Numbered from the stretch's first letter, positions 43,077-55,560 are shown. The stretch: 64,000 nt of DNA from Omphalotus guepiniiformis (GCA_028554645.1 JAQOOI010000057.1:372001-436000); one strand, 5' to 3'. Notes: generated by a model not told the origin, from the letters alone. A program made the numbers and translations.

Positions 43077-46000
43077 TCAGGATACAAACTCCCTCACCTT
43101 CGGTACAGGATAGACATGCATGACTTCCATGTTTTCAACAGTGAGATCTGTTCTCACAAAGTGGGATAATACGTAGCCCACCGGAAGAATATGCTCTTCG
43201 GTAGCTATATCGCGTTCACACAGCCATCCCATCCCAAATTCCTTGTAACAATCTCGGATATGCGCAGTTGGCTTGAAGCGGCGGACAACAAGGAAAGTCT
43301 CGACAATGGAAAGGTTGGTGACTGGATGAACATATTGCAGCGTGAAGACCTTTTGTATCTGTCCAGCGTACGTGGCATTACATCTCTCTGCAATGACGTG
43401 GCTATTGTCGTGTTGACGATGGACAGGTGAATATATTACTCGACCAATAGCAATGCCATCTACTTCGGTGACATGGCATGAGAGCCGACCATTCCAGTAG
43501 GATTCTGAGCATTGATACTTGCGCGCCAGGTATGATTTGACCTCAATTAAAAGTACTGATGATATCTGGGAGGGCCGTGATTTAAATTTTGTATGGGCCA
43601 CCTCGGATTGTGTCTCAGTAAAAATCCCGCGGTGATCCTCGCTATCGATGTCTTTCATTACTTCCAATGCCTCCCCGATAGCTCTTGTGACGCTCGGATC
43701 GTGATCGAGAAAGAGTTGAAGGTTTGCGCGCCGGCAGTACGACATCAACATTGTGCTTTCTAACTCTCCTGTACATCACGATGAACCAACTATAACTGTA
43801 CTTTATCAAGTGGTGTTACTTACCTACGTGTCGGTTTGTATTGATGTCTTGAAGAGAGCCGTTTATCCTCTCAAACACGGGGGTACTGCGGGAGTGACCG
43901 GGTCCCATACTACGCAGGAACTCCGACATATGATAACTGTAATGATGGTTTGGCTTGATAGAGACGTCGGGATATAGCTCGATCAGCTTTCCGACATACT
44001 CCCGGATGTGATGATCGTACTCTGCAATAAGGGAAGATGACGTGCCGCGAAGGAAAAGTATGTGAACTGCCTTCACTAAATGAATGTAATGTGTTAGCAT
44101 CTGATGTTTTCGCGAGTGCGTAGGCTCCTCGTATCCCCATAGTCGAATCAATGTTATGACCAGGTGTATCGAACACACCACTTTCCATTCATCAGCTGAA
44201 AGTTTGCCTCTCGTGGGAGTGCCCCAATCATAAGGTGCACGAGAAATCCAGTGAGGTAGAACCGACTTCTCCATATCTTGACGGATTTCCATCATGACAT
44301 CTTTACCTAGAACCTGGCGAGGAAGCGCACCAGCCTCTTGTTCTATAGTGCTGGAGAAAAATTCCTTTCGCTGGTTGTATGTTAACAGCGTGCAAATGGA
44401 ATACTTGGGGAACTTACCCAAAGTTTCAGCTTTTCAGCAAGCTGGTCTTTTGTGCTATTTGTAGGATGCGGAATTTCGTACTCCTGACATAGTGCACGGA
44501 GGATTGGAAGCTTCTGCCGTTTGAGCCAGGCATGAGAGCGATCCTTCGTCTCAAAAGTATTCTTCGTTTCTTGATACGCTGCATTCTCAAGCACATTCCG
44601 AGTAGGTTGTGACCCAGATAGTTCAGCCCGCTTCGTAGTACAGTCAGCAAACCTAGTGAATTTTTGACGGGACAGACCATACCCAAAGATCCAAGCGGCG
44701 TCTAAGTATGTCTCTGGAATCTGTTAAATTGAAGAATATGCGAAGCTCCTCGCACAGGGTAAGAAGAAAGTCGAGTCTCTGATTCGTCGACACATGCTTT
44801 ATGCTTGGATCTTTAAATCGATCTCTGAAGTATCGATACTGCAGCTGTTCAAACGAAGGAGGCTGAGTGTAATGGGGTACACTATCCGCGGAGGGTAGCT
44901 CGATATCGGCGGACGATGAGTGTTGTGAGATCACGTCTGATCCAGATGTGCTCTGCGGGGAGCAGTCAGAATGATGGGAGGGTCAATATTTGGTGATACC
45001 CACCGAAACGGTCTCAACCGAATAAACCGACCTGTTTCCATCAGGATGGACGAAGGACCATTGCAGTTCGGAGGCTGACGCGTGCGCACCATAATCCAGG
45101 GGTGGAATATTTGGCACGCTGTCGGGGTCGACTGATGCCCGCTGATTCAAGTAAGTCAGCAAGCATCGGGAAGGGTGTGTAGGCGTTACATACCCACTTG
45201 GTAATTTCATCAACATGAACAGACTTGGTGCCTGTCGTTCGCAGTTTCAGAGTGAAGCAAATATACCACAAGATATCTTTGTTCTGTTGCTTCAGCCAGT
45301 CATCCAACTCAGGCCCGTTCTGACGGATGATTGACCAAACAACGCGCATACGAACGTTCGGGGGCCTTTGATACTTGGTGGAAGAAGACAATAATCCTTC
45401 GCCTCCGTCCTTGTCCATGTCAATTTGCCATACGTCTCGGACGTGGGTGTCAAATAGGCCGAGATAAGCGAGGTGCATGTCATCGATGACCGTGAAGCTG
45501 ATTGGATTCCAGTACGGTAGTCTTAGTAATGCCGACCAGCGGACCCCATGGGTGCTGACAATCCTCTGTCGCTCTTCCGAGGTCTGGGCATCTCGCCACT
45601 CTTCTGCTGCCTGTACATGAGACCAAAAATCTCGTCTCGGCCATGTATCAGGATTTAAATTATGTATTTCTTGTAGCGGCAGTAGACATCTTGTACAAAA
45701 ATAGGTCGAGGCATGGCTAGGGAAGCCTGCGACTTGGTGTGCACCCTCCACATCACACACCACTGGAATAGCAAGAAGAGCTACTCGTCGGCCAGTAGGA
45801 TATTTGTGAGTCCGAGAGTACTCTACCCCTCGCCAGAAAGGAAGTAACGAATCGACAACGAGATTGAGGGTGTGATTCACTTGCTCCAAGCTCGGTTTCC
45901 CTGGACCAGGTATTACCGTGACAAGATAGACGAATTGAGGTAGGTACCTGAGATGCTCCGGAAGGACCAGGAGCACCATATACACACCAGTGCTGGAGAC

Positions 46001-47353
46001 AACCTGATGCGCTGTCCGAGAATGAAATGGGTTGAACGCATCAAAACCCAGACTAGCCAGCAGACGTAGCTCTGTGGATCCTGGTGGCAGAGACATGAAG
46101 GGCACATTGTCGTGTCCTTTGCACGAATGGAATAACTTGGAATCAGAAAAATCCTCCTGTCGATCAGAACGTCTCTGGCGGGTTCTATGGGCTTCCAATG
46201 CATCCTCTACGCCTGGTACAACCAATAACCGGCCTATCCATTCCTTCAAGTCTTGATGAAGTTGCTTTCGTCTCGGCACTACGAATGTCCGACTTCCAAT
46301 CCGTCGTTTGCGCCACAATATGGCACCGCATGGTGCAACATCAGGAGTCGTCTTCCACACACAACGATCGAAGGACCCAGAAGATTCAAAAGATTGTCTA
46401 TTTCGCTGCAGGTCTTCCTGCGTAAACGGATATAATGCGTAACACTCGGGACAGCAGACGTACGTCCGATACTTTGGATCGAGATCGTAGTGGCTGAGAA
46501 TGGTCTCGACGTGTTTCGGGACATTCGTTGCGTCCTCGTCAGCACCTTTGATTTTAAGGAGACACCGGAATAAAGCGAGAATGACTCGCATGTGACGGAT
46601 GGGGGTCTGAAATCGTAAGAAGATGATCATCGCAGCCATGAAAACTGTCGTCAATACCGGATTGATGGGGTTCCATGCACCGAAATATCGGCCTATTTCT
46701 GGTGTAAGTACACTGGAACAACGTGTGCTGAATCACGTACGATTATCCACATGATGCTCGTCAGTAGTGGCAGCTTGAATTCGCCATTCTCGTGCCTTCC
46801 GTTCATGCATTTTTATCAATGCAGCATAAACACAGTCTTGCATCTTCTCTGTATCTGCGTCTGTATGCTTTGACTGCTGCAGCTGCAGAAGCAAGCCACA
46901 GAATCGGACTTCATTGTCCAAAAACCAACGATTGCTAGCCCGTGTTGTATTTAACGAGAACTGACCAGAATTGACATGTAAAATCTCCTCTGGATCCGGA
47001 CACACGAAATGTCGTTCCAATGACGGTTCGTCAGTGAACACTAGGGGTTCATCTAAATCGAGGCTTTGCAGGCGAATGCTGACTTCTGCTTCGAGCAGAG
47101 CCAAGGCCGACACCGATACTGAGGCGTCTGCCGCTACATCATCGTCTTGACTAGCCATAAATGTCGCTTCCTGGGTAGCCGTATCCTGGATAGCCGTTGC
47201 TTCCTCTGCCACAGCTCCGGCATCGGAGGAACCAATATTTCTCTGTGCATTTTGCTTCAGATGCATCCAGCGTGTAGTCTTTGGGATGTATTGACCACGC
47301 GGATATTCCAAATTAACGCAAAGGCTGCAGTTGCACAGTACACGTCGGGCCAT
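43077..47353 (-). CDS. tnp2-family (Plavaka/CACTA-like) DNA transposase
   Basis: A multi-exon gene starts MARRVLCNCSLC (CxCxxC metal-binding start), then VDN joins EIGRYFGAWNPINP over a GTACGT intron. The tnp2 core follows: CCPECYALYPF, LASLGFDAFNPFHSRTA, VCDVEGAHQVAGF, a CxxC (FCTRC), GVRWSALLRLPYWNPI, VIDDMHLAYLGLFDTHVRDVW. A later exon carries a SAP-like helix pair (LPILRALCQEYEIP...LAEKLKLW). The conserved C-terminal part reads LPHWISRAPYDWGTPTRGK, LSADEWKVVCSIHLVITLI, PNHHYSYH, FERINGSLQDINTN. This family cuts and pastes CACTA-type elements and is abundant in Basidiomycota. Most exons are open, but I could not find terminal inverted repeats, so the element's limits and activity are unknown. 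Confidence 0.8.
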
Positions 47354-47524
47354 GGCGGGGATCTAAGGTCGAGGGCAAGCGGAGACTGCGGCTTGAACCT
47401 CAGACAATGAAGCTTGACTAGAGATATAATTCGAGTTATCGTCACGGAGAGTACAAAGGAGGTCCCTCTTTCGGTTCGGTAAATGGTCGAAGATCTGGAT
47501 AGATACACTATCACATGTAGGGAC

Positions 47525-47546
47525 TAGTTTAACGTCGTTTCGGACG
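47525..47546. promoter_or_regulatory. Shared upstream motif, copy 2
   Basis: Contains AACGTCGTTTCGGACG about 172 bp upstream of the transposase ATG. Flanking sequence differs from the other two copies except for a short GATCGC/GGTCGC extension shared with copy 1. Confidence 0.5.
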
Positions 47547-47895
47547 ATCGCAATGAAGTCTGCTTGCGTACTCCCGCGTTGACCCAAGGTCACCATTCTA
47601 GGCTCTGCAGGCTGACTACAATTGTACGACACCATCGAATCTCACTCGAATCTCAAGCAAGGACACCTGAACAATGAGTGAGGCCAAGGCGTGCACTCGG
47701 CTATACACCGAGTTCGAAGTCCGGACCCTGATTTTAAAATTAATTATGCCCGTCCCAGCAATAACTGCCAAGCTGGATGATTTATTCTCATGCGCTATCC
47801 GAATCATTCATAGATACATATCAGAGGTGGCACATGCCTGCCTATATCTACATATATGTGTGGATGCTATCGTCAGTGACACATCATAAACGGTG

Positions 47896-48736
47896 ATGAA
47901 TCCAGGAGCCCTCGCACCTTCTTCAGTATGTACAATTTACTGGATCGCCAACATCATGCTCAACAGTATACAGGGCACATGGTATCGACGCCAAGTGCAT
48001 GAGTACTATTCATATGAGGTGGACGATGACGGGATAATCAGAAAAGTACACGACCCTGTGCCGGAACGGTGAGTTTCTAAGAATCCTTGATTGAACGAGT
48101 CACAGCCAATTACCTTGCTTGATGATCTAGAGAAACAACAAAGCGCCCAGGGATCTTGCGAGACAGCATCTCTGCACATCGTCAGTCAATCAAATGTTTC
48201 CATATCATTCTATACTCACCATCAGTGGTCTCATAGCATCAGCTCATCGGAGCAAGACTCCAGTCACCTTGCCTCCGATGGGGATTCCACCGAAGTTCTA
48301 TATGAACGATGGACCTCCGCTCGAGGGTGGCGAGTATGGGCCGACAAAGTTGGAATCATACCCGTTCTCATCCAAGACAGGATCCGGTCAGAACTTGTGG
48401 CATTACAGCCAGGCAAGTCGTGATCTCGACAAGCCATTGCCAAATACTCCAGTCCCATCAAGTCTGGGGACAGTATATCTTCACCGTAACACGTTTGACG
48501 GCGGTTTTCAGGTTTGGGTGTGGAAAGTCCCCGAGACTTCCAGTTCACCTGTCTGGGATGCTGTTGACATCCAACAGCAACCCCCACACCCAATCATACG
48601 CGACCGCGTGTTGAGAATCAACAAGTCCGGCAAGCCTAGCTGGGTTCTACTCAACACCATGAGCACGTACGAGACCCGCAACGCTAGACGATCTAGATCT
48701 CAATCACGCGCTCGTTCAGCTAGTGCAAGAGAGTGA
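47896..48736 (+). CDS. Protein of unknown function with Arg/Ser-rich tail
   Basis: A consistent model has an ATG at 47896, exon 1 ending in VPE-R before GTGAGTTTCTAAG, a second short exon (ETTKRPGILRD), an intron from GTCAGT to CTCATAG, and a last exon to 48736. The last exon has GIPPKFYMNDGPPLEGG, GTVYLHRNTFDGGFQVWVW and RVLRINKSGKPSWVLLN, then an RS-type tail (RRSRSQSRARSASARE). No family recognised. It is divergent from the transposase, whose start is about 540 bp away. Confidence 0.5.
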
Positions 48737-48876
48737 CTGAAGGTAGTGTAAATACAAATTTTAACGAAGTGGATTCATTATAATACCAAACCTGTACACT
48801 ACTGCATGAACCGTTCACCTTAGGATTCATCCATGCCAGCCACGTGAGCAAGGGAATGTCGGGACATACACATGTA

Positions 48877-50707
48877 CTACGACAGAATACTTCCGGAAAT
48901 GTAATTGGATATAGACTGCCAAACTCCCATAGCACCTCTGTACATCCAGCCTCCTCCTAAAACTATCACAATCATTAGCATGATGATCTTCACCACATGA
49001 AAATACTCACCGAAAGACCTGACCAGACCTTCGCGTAATGTTTCCGAAAGCCAGACACATGCCGCCATCCATCCTATTTGAGGAACAACAAAGTACGAAG
49101 TAGTCACATTTGCACGTACACGCTGCCAAAATGTTGGTGCAGGTGGTAGAATGTGAACGACGCGAAGGACGCCAAGACTTCCATTGAGAATATATTGAGT
49201 TCCAGCTTTGATCTTATGGGGGATATGTTTGACGATAGCGGAACCCAACGGTACAAGTGTGTTGAGAGTGTAAAGAGTGAGCGACAACAACAAGGCACAT
49301 AGAAGGTAGCAAGCCCAATTAGTATTGACAGGCTGGAAGATTTTTAGTACGAGAACAGACTAAATGGAGAATGACATACCCATGAAAAACCGGATTTGAC
49401 GTGACGAGAGTCAAACCAAACTCGAACTCTAGTGTCTTCACCGAGGTTACCATCACCAGTGGCGATTAGTTGAAGCCCATCTTCTCGTCGAACGTGCGCC
49501 TGAGTGTCGCATCAGATTCTATATAGACGGTAGATCAGGAAGATGAACTACTATGGCAGTTATCCAAGTTTTTCCTAGAGAAAGGTCACCTTCAGTATAC
49601 GAGCGACTCGACACGAAAAATTACACTGACCATGGCCGTGCTCTAACGTCTGTAGCCTTCCTCCATGCTCGGTATGAAAAATGACCGCGTAGCCCTTCGT
49701 AGTGCCCAGTAAGACAGCTCTGCCATTGTCAATAAAGATGACAGGAAGGGGGATGTTGCCCGCCCGATCCATCCGTTCACTGGACATGCTGACCTTGGTA
49801 CACTCCGGCAGAACATACCAATCTAAGCCCGACCGCATATTAGCGGAAACAAGACACTTGCGGTCGGGTGATACAGCTGACGGTCCACTGATATCGATGT
49901 AAGTGCGAGGCGACACAAAGGAAGCATGTGTCATACATACATCTTTTCACCTGGTCCATACATCCAGACAGAGTCTCCCGTGCGTAGATCATAGATCCTA
50001 AGGTGTATGGCATTATGGTCCAGAAATAAGAGTAAAATTCACAGGATGCATACCAGAGGCCATGGTGAAGGTACGAGACCAGAATATCATGATCCTTGTT
50101 CAGGAAGTGTGCCCCGGTGGCAATGACTGGGGGAGTATCAAAACCATCGGTTTCGTCAAATTGTTTCGGACCGTCCAATCGTCGATGCAGATTCCATACA
50201 TTAGCTGAAACTGGTGTGAGATTAGTGTCCCAGGCATGACAGACGGGACTCACTATGGGAGATTTCGACAGCACATACTGCTGAGGTTAGGCACACCAGC
50301 ACAACGTGGTGTGCGTCCTTCATTTCAATAGCATTCACTGCTGAAAACCCCTCATACACTAACTTCGAAGACGTTCTGCCAAGGAACTAAGTGATGTAAG
50401 GTACATAGTCCTAAGTCAAGCACGCCGCTCAAGAAATAGGAAGTACCTTGATTTTCAACGTTAGTATTTCACCATCCATATTACCCATAACCAAAAAATT
50501 GGTGTCGAGCCAAACTAAGGCAGTGACTTCTGCGTGGCCCTGGTAGGTGCAGACCGGTTCGCTCTTGGTCTTTCGGATGTCGTGCACTGTTACTCTTGCG
50601 TCCTCAAGAGCACATGCTATGTGGTTGCCATCGGGAGAGAACGCCAACGCGTTGACTGAACTGGCAAGGTTATCGATGGTGAAGCTTGGCTTGTAAGACG
50701 GTGGCAT
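48877..50707 (-). CDS. WD40 beta-propeller protein with C-terminal membrane helices
   Basis: The N-terminal exon (MPPSYKPSFTIDNLASSVN) has a clear WD repeat (VNALAFSPDGNHIACALEDARVTVHDIR) followed by EVTALVWLDTNFLVMGNMDG. Later exons continue the propeller pattern (FLNKDHDILVSYLHHGLW; AVSPDRKCLVSANMRSGLDWY; VIFIDNGRAVLLGTTKGYAVIF; GEDTRVRVWF). The last exon (49293-48877) has hydrophobic segments (LLSLTLYTLNTLVPLG; KIIMLMIVIVLGGGWMY), so the protein may be membrane-anchored. I recall similar WD40 genes as multicopy in agaricomycetes; no defined role. Exon borders are approximate. Confidence 0.6.
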
Positions 50708-51246
50708 ATGGGGCGAGTGGAACGCGCCGCAGATCTAAGACGCGTTTTCAACATTTTCAGAACCCTGCCTCGTGGTTTCCATGTGAAATGAATAATACTC
50801 CGACACGTCAAGCTGGTATCTAAAGGTCGGAATCAGTATGGGATGAAATCACGGACCGTGCATCGTGATTCGCACCTTGCGTATTATGCCAAGATCTGAA
50901 CGGTAGTTTAACGTCGTTTCCGGACGTGAGTAACCTGACGATCACACTGTGTGTTGGTAAATCTAAACACAATATATTGGTAGACACAACATAAGCAAGT
51001 ACAGAATGAAGTTCAATACACTAGATGATGACAATACACAAGATGTTGATATGTATACAAGATGATGACGATACACGTTTAACCCCAATTTGTCCACTTC
51101 TAACAGTAACTATGTACATATACTCATACTCGTAGGAGGTTTGACTCCAATTTGACCACTTTTAACAGTAACTATACATATACTCATACTCGTAGGTGCT
51201 TCAAGCAATCGTATTAGAGTATGGTGTACAGTAGCTGATTACGATT
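50708..51246. other. Upstream region of the WD40 gene
   Basis: No gene. Holds the third copy of the shared motif and a pair of diverged direct repeats around 51080-51200 (CTCATACTCGTAGG twice). Confidence 0.5.
50904..50926. promoter_or_regulatory. Shared upstream motif, copy 3
   Basis: Contains AACGTCGTTTCCGGACG (one extra C) about 197 bp upstream of the WD40 ATG. Confidence 0.5.
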
Positions 51247-51261
51247 GTGATGCCTTATCTT
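51247..51261. repeat. LINE target-site duplication, left
   Basis: GTGATGCCTTATCTT, identical to 53516-53530; the last T merges with the poly-T tract. Confidence 0.85.
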
Positions 51262-53515
51262 TTTTTTTTTTTTTTTTTTTTTTTAATAATTTTATTGTGC
51301 GGAGGCCCATTAAGCCTATGATGCACATCTACTACTGTTATCTACCAAGAGGCCCAGTGCCTCCCTGCGGCCCATGTGCCGGAAGCCTCGTCGACGGACT
51401 ACGTCCCCCGACGAGCCGGGCATTCCTTAGCCCGTTTTTGGCGGCCACTTGGAGATTGGGTGCGTGCGTTAAGTCGATGGGGTGTTTGACGTGCATAGTC
51501 CCTTGGATGACTGATGCCAGGGCACGCTCCGCAGGACGAAAGAGAAAGTAATGTACGTGTAGTATATGTAAGACTAAGTAAATGGATGAGTGGGGTGTAA
51601 TCGAATGTCGAGATCTGGTTCGTGAAGCTGCGTTGCGGGGGTATATTTGGCAGAGTATATGGTGGGAAGGAAAGGAAGGAGAGGGGGAGGTATGGTGAAA
51701 ATGAAGGGTGCTAATGTTGGTGATGGGGAGATGGGTGTGTGCATTGAGAAGTAGACACCTGTTAAAGCGCAGCGTGATTATTCGTTAACAGGGTCAATTG
51801 ATAGCTCACCGTATGTGGAGTGAAGACGTCTGGTCTCATTGATGAATCGGGCCAAGGCGAGTATTCCTTTCGTCTTGCTTGTAAGGTAGGCAATTGAGTC
51901 TGCATGCTGTCCCAGAGCTGTTCGCAAGCGGAAACGAGCTTTGCGATATGTTGGACATTCAACTATATAGTGCTGGACATTCTCTGGGCTGGAAACATCG
52001 CGTAGGGTACAATGAGCGCAATTAGGGGAGTCGGACCGTTTGAAACGATGAAGGTATTCGTTAAGAGGTATGTGGCGGGAGCGCAGGTGGATGACAGCGC
52101 TGCCGGTCTGTCGAGGTAGGCCGCTAAGTCGTTTGTAGATGCCGGGTATGGATTTCGATGTGGTGGTAGTGAAGATTCGGGAGTGGCGTGGGGACGTAGC
52201 CAGGCGTTTAATCCAGCGCTCATTCGCGCGAGCGTTCCATTGTTGTCGTGCAGACGATATGCTGACTGGCAAGGGACGGCGAAGGTGAGATGGGAGGCGA
52301 GTTGTGCGGCTGTTTTCGCCGTCTGCCGCTCGTTTGGCTTCCGCATCGACTAGCCCATTGCCATGGATCCCAGCATGACCCGGGATCCACTGTATTATGG
52401 TATTCTCAGGGAGGCAGCCTGCTTGTTCCGCCGTGTGATGGATGAGGTCTGTTATGTGCTGGCCAGACTTGGTGGTACGGTTCTGGGTTGCCTGTTGAGC
52501 TGACTTGCCATCTAGATACAGAGAAACACGTGAGTTACGGGTTATAACAGATGAGGTGCGAATGAGATGAAATCCCAGTATTAAACCCGCTCCCTCTGCA
52601 TCAAAGGAGGAGAGATCGTTGGATGACCCGAGGTGGGCGCGAAGTTTTTGTAGTACTGTGCCGTGACGCATAAGGATTGCTGCTGCACCAACGCCGTCAT
52701 TGTATCGTGAGCCATCGGTGTAGATACTGAAATCAGGGCTGGATTGTTGATGTTGTTTATCAGCCATCTCCTTGTTAAGGGGAGTGAGGGAGGTGAAAGC
52801 ACATATATGATTGGGTGATCGTTTTGGTGGGGTGATGATTTCCATGCGATGTGGTGGGGTAGGAAGCAGGATTCTAGGTAGAAGGTGTAGCGGAGCGGGG
52901 TAACGTTTGATGTTCCGGCGGGTATAGGAGGTCCGTGAGATGTGATGAAGGGGGTGTGAGGCAGGTAGGGTGTAGATGCGGGTGAGGGCGTCGTGGCATT
53001 TTCGCTCTAGGTAGAGATCCATGGGCATTAGATTGAGTTGGGATTCAAGAAAGTCAGTAGGAGTGGTTCGGTAGGCGCCGGACGTGGTCAATAGAGCTTT
53101 GCGTTGTACTGAGGTGAGCTGTTTCAGAGCGGTTACAGAGCCTATTCGTCTTCTGGATTGAGCCTGAGGGTTATAGTGTGGCGGGGTGTACCAGACACTA
53201 ATTCCGTAGGTCAGTTTGGGCATAACAACAGTGAGGTAAAGACGTCTCATGAGTTTCATTGGTATTCCCCTTGCAACACGAGTAAGCCTGTGATAGGCCA
53301 TGACAATGTTCGTAGCGTTGGCGACCGCATTCGTCCTTTGTTCATGCCAGTTGAGTTTGTTGTCGATTTCGATGCCGAGTATCCTGGTGTGAACTTTCTC
53401 TTTAATGGCTTTGTTCTGGAGGAACAGAGTGGGGTGAGGTTCCGGCATGTATTTCCCCGGTCGGGAGGGGTCAGGGACCGTTCGCTTGGAGAAGTGCATG
53501 ATGGATTGTTTTATG
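51262..53515 (-). mobile_element. 5'-truncated non-LTR retrotransposon (LINE, Tad/I-like with RNase H)
   Basis: About 2.25 kb in minus orientation, ending in a poly-A tail (T run to 51284 on the plus strand) and flanked by a 15-bp target duplication. Only the 3' part of ORF2 is present, so this is a typical dead-on-arrival truncation. It landed 3' of the stop codon of the adjacent minus-strand gene. Confidence 0.93.
51778..53499 (-). pseudogene. LINE ORF2 remnant: end of reverse transcriptase plus RNase H
   Basis: 573 open codons. The first third is the RT thumb/connection (RILGIEIDNKLNWHEQ, LYLTVVMPKLTYGISVWY); the FADD catalytic palm is missing. An RNase H domain follows with YTDGSRYNDGVGAA, a downstream Glu, YLDGKSAQQA and IQWIPGHAGIHGNGLVDAEAK. 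A C-terminal CxxC...H...C knuckle (CAHCTLRDVSSPENVQHYI then C) completes it. The frame is clean, suggesting a recent insertion. Confidence 0.9.
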
Positions 53516-53530
53516 GTGATGCCTTATCTT
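53516..53530. repeat. LINE target-site duplication, right
   Basis: GTGATGCCTTATCTT, matching 51247-51261. Confidence 0.85.
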
Positions 53531-53532
53531 CT

Positions 53533-54249
53533 CTAAAGATAGTCTTCGAAATTGCTGGTCCAATCATAGCGAACCGGTGGTATAACATACTGTTTCCTAT
53601 ACTCGTCTCTAAGCTGGCGCATCATATCGTCCGCTCGGCTGCGTTCGACTCGAGAATCCGGAGTTGTCATTGCTAAACATTCTGGCAAAAGCTCGAGGAT
53701 CTCGCCGGTGAGCTGTTCCCCATTGGCCCATTTATAGACCACTGCCACTATCACGACTCGCTTGGACTCAACACGCTCCTTATCAAAGAAATAAGATACC
53801 CGCCGAACGTATTTGCCTGTGTGAAATCCTTTAACAACAACCATCAGACCTGCTTCGTGGGTGACCATAAATGCTTTGGAAGCTGGCCGAACACTCGCAA
53901 GAGGGATCGGGACGATTGGATGGCGCTTGGATTTCCTTGACCGCAGTCCCAGGTCAGTAGGTGTTACTAGTCGTGTCTTTTGATCTTCAAAGGCAGAAGT
54001 GAAGACCTCTATCTCCATTCCAAAAAGACGTTCATCCAATAGCCAGTATGGTATGCATGGCTCGCTCACAGACGGGTCATTTTCATCGCGCGAAGAAGGA
54101 TCCCAAGCCGGAGGGAGTGTTTCCTCAGAACCTGTGACGTGGCAATCTCCAAGAGGTGTACTTCCACCTTCTGTCTCGCTATCTTCCGACTCTGGAACCT
54201 CCCGAGGTGTTGATGCCTTCACTGCCCCAGGACCTATCTTTCCAGCCCT
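53533..54249 (-). CDS. Transposon-associated accessory-type protein, 5' end uncertain
   Basis: An open exon follows a TTTCTAG acceptor near 54250; no convincing upstream start exon was found. It has an acidic Ser/Glu-rich N part, a PIVPIPLASVRPASKAF segment, then GLMVVVKGFHTGKYVRRVSYF and VVIVAVVYKWANGEQLTGE, and ends NFEDYL. The G-x-H-x-G-K-x-V-R-R block resembles a KOW-like accessory domain I recall in proteins of agaricomycete DNA transposons. Function unknown. The LINE target duplication starts 3 bp beyond its stop, so its 3' untranslated region is displaced by 2.3 kb. Confidence 0.45.
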   Translation of the reverse strand, partial: RAGKIGPGAVKASTPREVPESEDSETEGGSTPLGDCHVTGSEETLPPAWDPSSRDENDPSVSEPCIPYWLLDERLFGMEIEVFTSAFEDQKTRLVTPTDLGLRSRKSKRHPIVPIPLASVRPASKAFMVTHEAGLMVVVKGFHTGKYVRRVSYFFDKERVESKRVVIVAVVYKWANGEQLTGEILELLPECLAMTTPDSRVERSRADDMMRQLRDEYRKQYVIPPVRYDWTSNFEDYL

Positions 54250-55560
54250 AGAAAGTGTATGGGAAAGACTTAGAAATCTAACAAATATTTCTGCTGGGAA
54301 AGTGTCTGAAATTCTTTCAAAAAATTATTTGAGAAAGTGTATATTTATATTATATAATATGTATTCTTTACATGCTCAGAAAGATATCAAAAAACCCCTT
54401 GTTTTTCCTTTGAGAAATGTAAAAAAGTTGCCGTGAAAAACACTTTGTTTATTAGCCGTGAAAGGCCTGGGAAAAGTTCACCTTTTTCAATCGAGATTAT
54501 ATAACTTTCTCGGCCGGGAAACAAAATGCCCGACGTCGGTCCGACGTTGGTCCGACGTTGCGTTGTGTCGGTCCAGCGTCGGTCCAACGTTGCGTTGCGT
54601 CGGTCCGACGTTGCGTTGCGTTGGTCCGACATTGCGTTGCGTCCTTAGAAATCTGTCAGAATTTCGTCCTCCTGTAGAGCAATGGTGCGAGCTCATCAAG
54701 CACAAGGCTGAAGACCAGATTAGTTGCATAGGATGTTGGTTGAGTGAGAGTGAGGGACAAGTCAGGTGAAATCAAGAATTATACGGACCGCACACAATCT
54801 ACCATACACACTTTCATCCGTTTCCTTCAAATAAAGCATAACGCCAGAATACTTTTCGAGGTATGCTTCCATTTCAGTGTGAGCCATGAGCTTCGCCGTT
54901 CATCACCTTTCGTCAGACCGTTGTTATCGCCCAACAATAGCTTGGCTCGGGCGGTAAACATGATAGACAAGACATCGAATAATGGGAGACTTCGTCATCA
55001 TCATCTTGGTTCCAAAAAAAGGGAAAATCGATGGTTCGTTCTGGAAATTGAACGTAACCGTGCCACCTCGAGCTACGCCGCTCCGTTCTGCAAGATACGA
55101 AATCAGCGTAGATGGTAGAAGAGGTGAAGAGAATATCGTACAATTCGATATACAGAGCTAATGAGAGCCCGAGCTGAGCTTCGAGTCCATACGGCGTTGA
55201 TTATATGCGCTGCAGAGCACAGTTTCACTGAGAGTACAGCTTATTTTGGTGTCTTGACTAGCAAAGAACCCATTGAACGCGTTCTTAGGATTCGTACGGT
55301 TTCGCGGGTAATCAAATTCGCTGCAGAGCGCAAATCACTTGGGATTGCTACCAATGTCAGTACCTTGCCCACAGAAACCTATTACAGCGATTCCTCTGGC
55401 GAGTGTGTTCAAGAGAGTAATTCATTGTATGTTGTAATGTTGTATGTCAACATGATGTTTGTGTTTGCAGTGAACGCCTGCGCACGCCGTTGCCCAAACC
55501 GTCAATCGTCACCGCCACCTCACCCGCTAGACCACCCTCAACTTTTGTCACTCTATCGCC
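54250..55560. other. AT-rich intergenic region with one minisatellite
   Basis: 54250-54420 is AT-rich with no open frame. The minisatellite is annotated separately. 54700-55560 has short frames on both strands without recognisable domains. Confidence 0.45.
54534..54652. repeat. GTCGGTCCGACGTTGCGTT minisatellite
   Basis: About five to six diverged units built on TCGGTCCGACGTTGCGTTG, itself containing a CGGTCCG palindrome. Confidence 0.85.
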
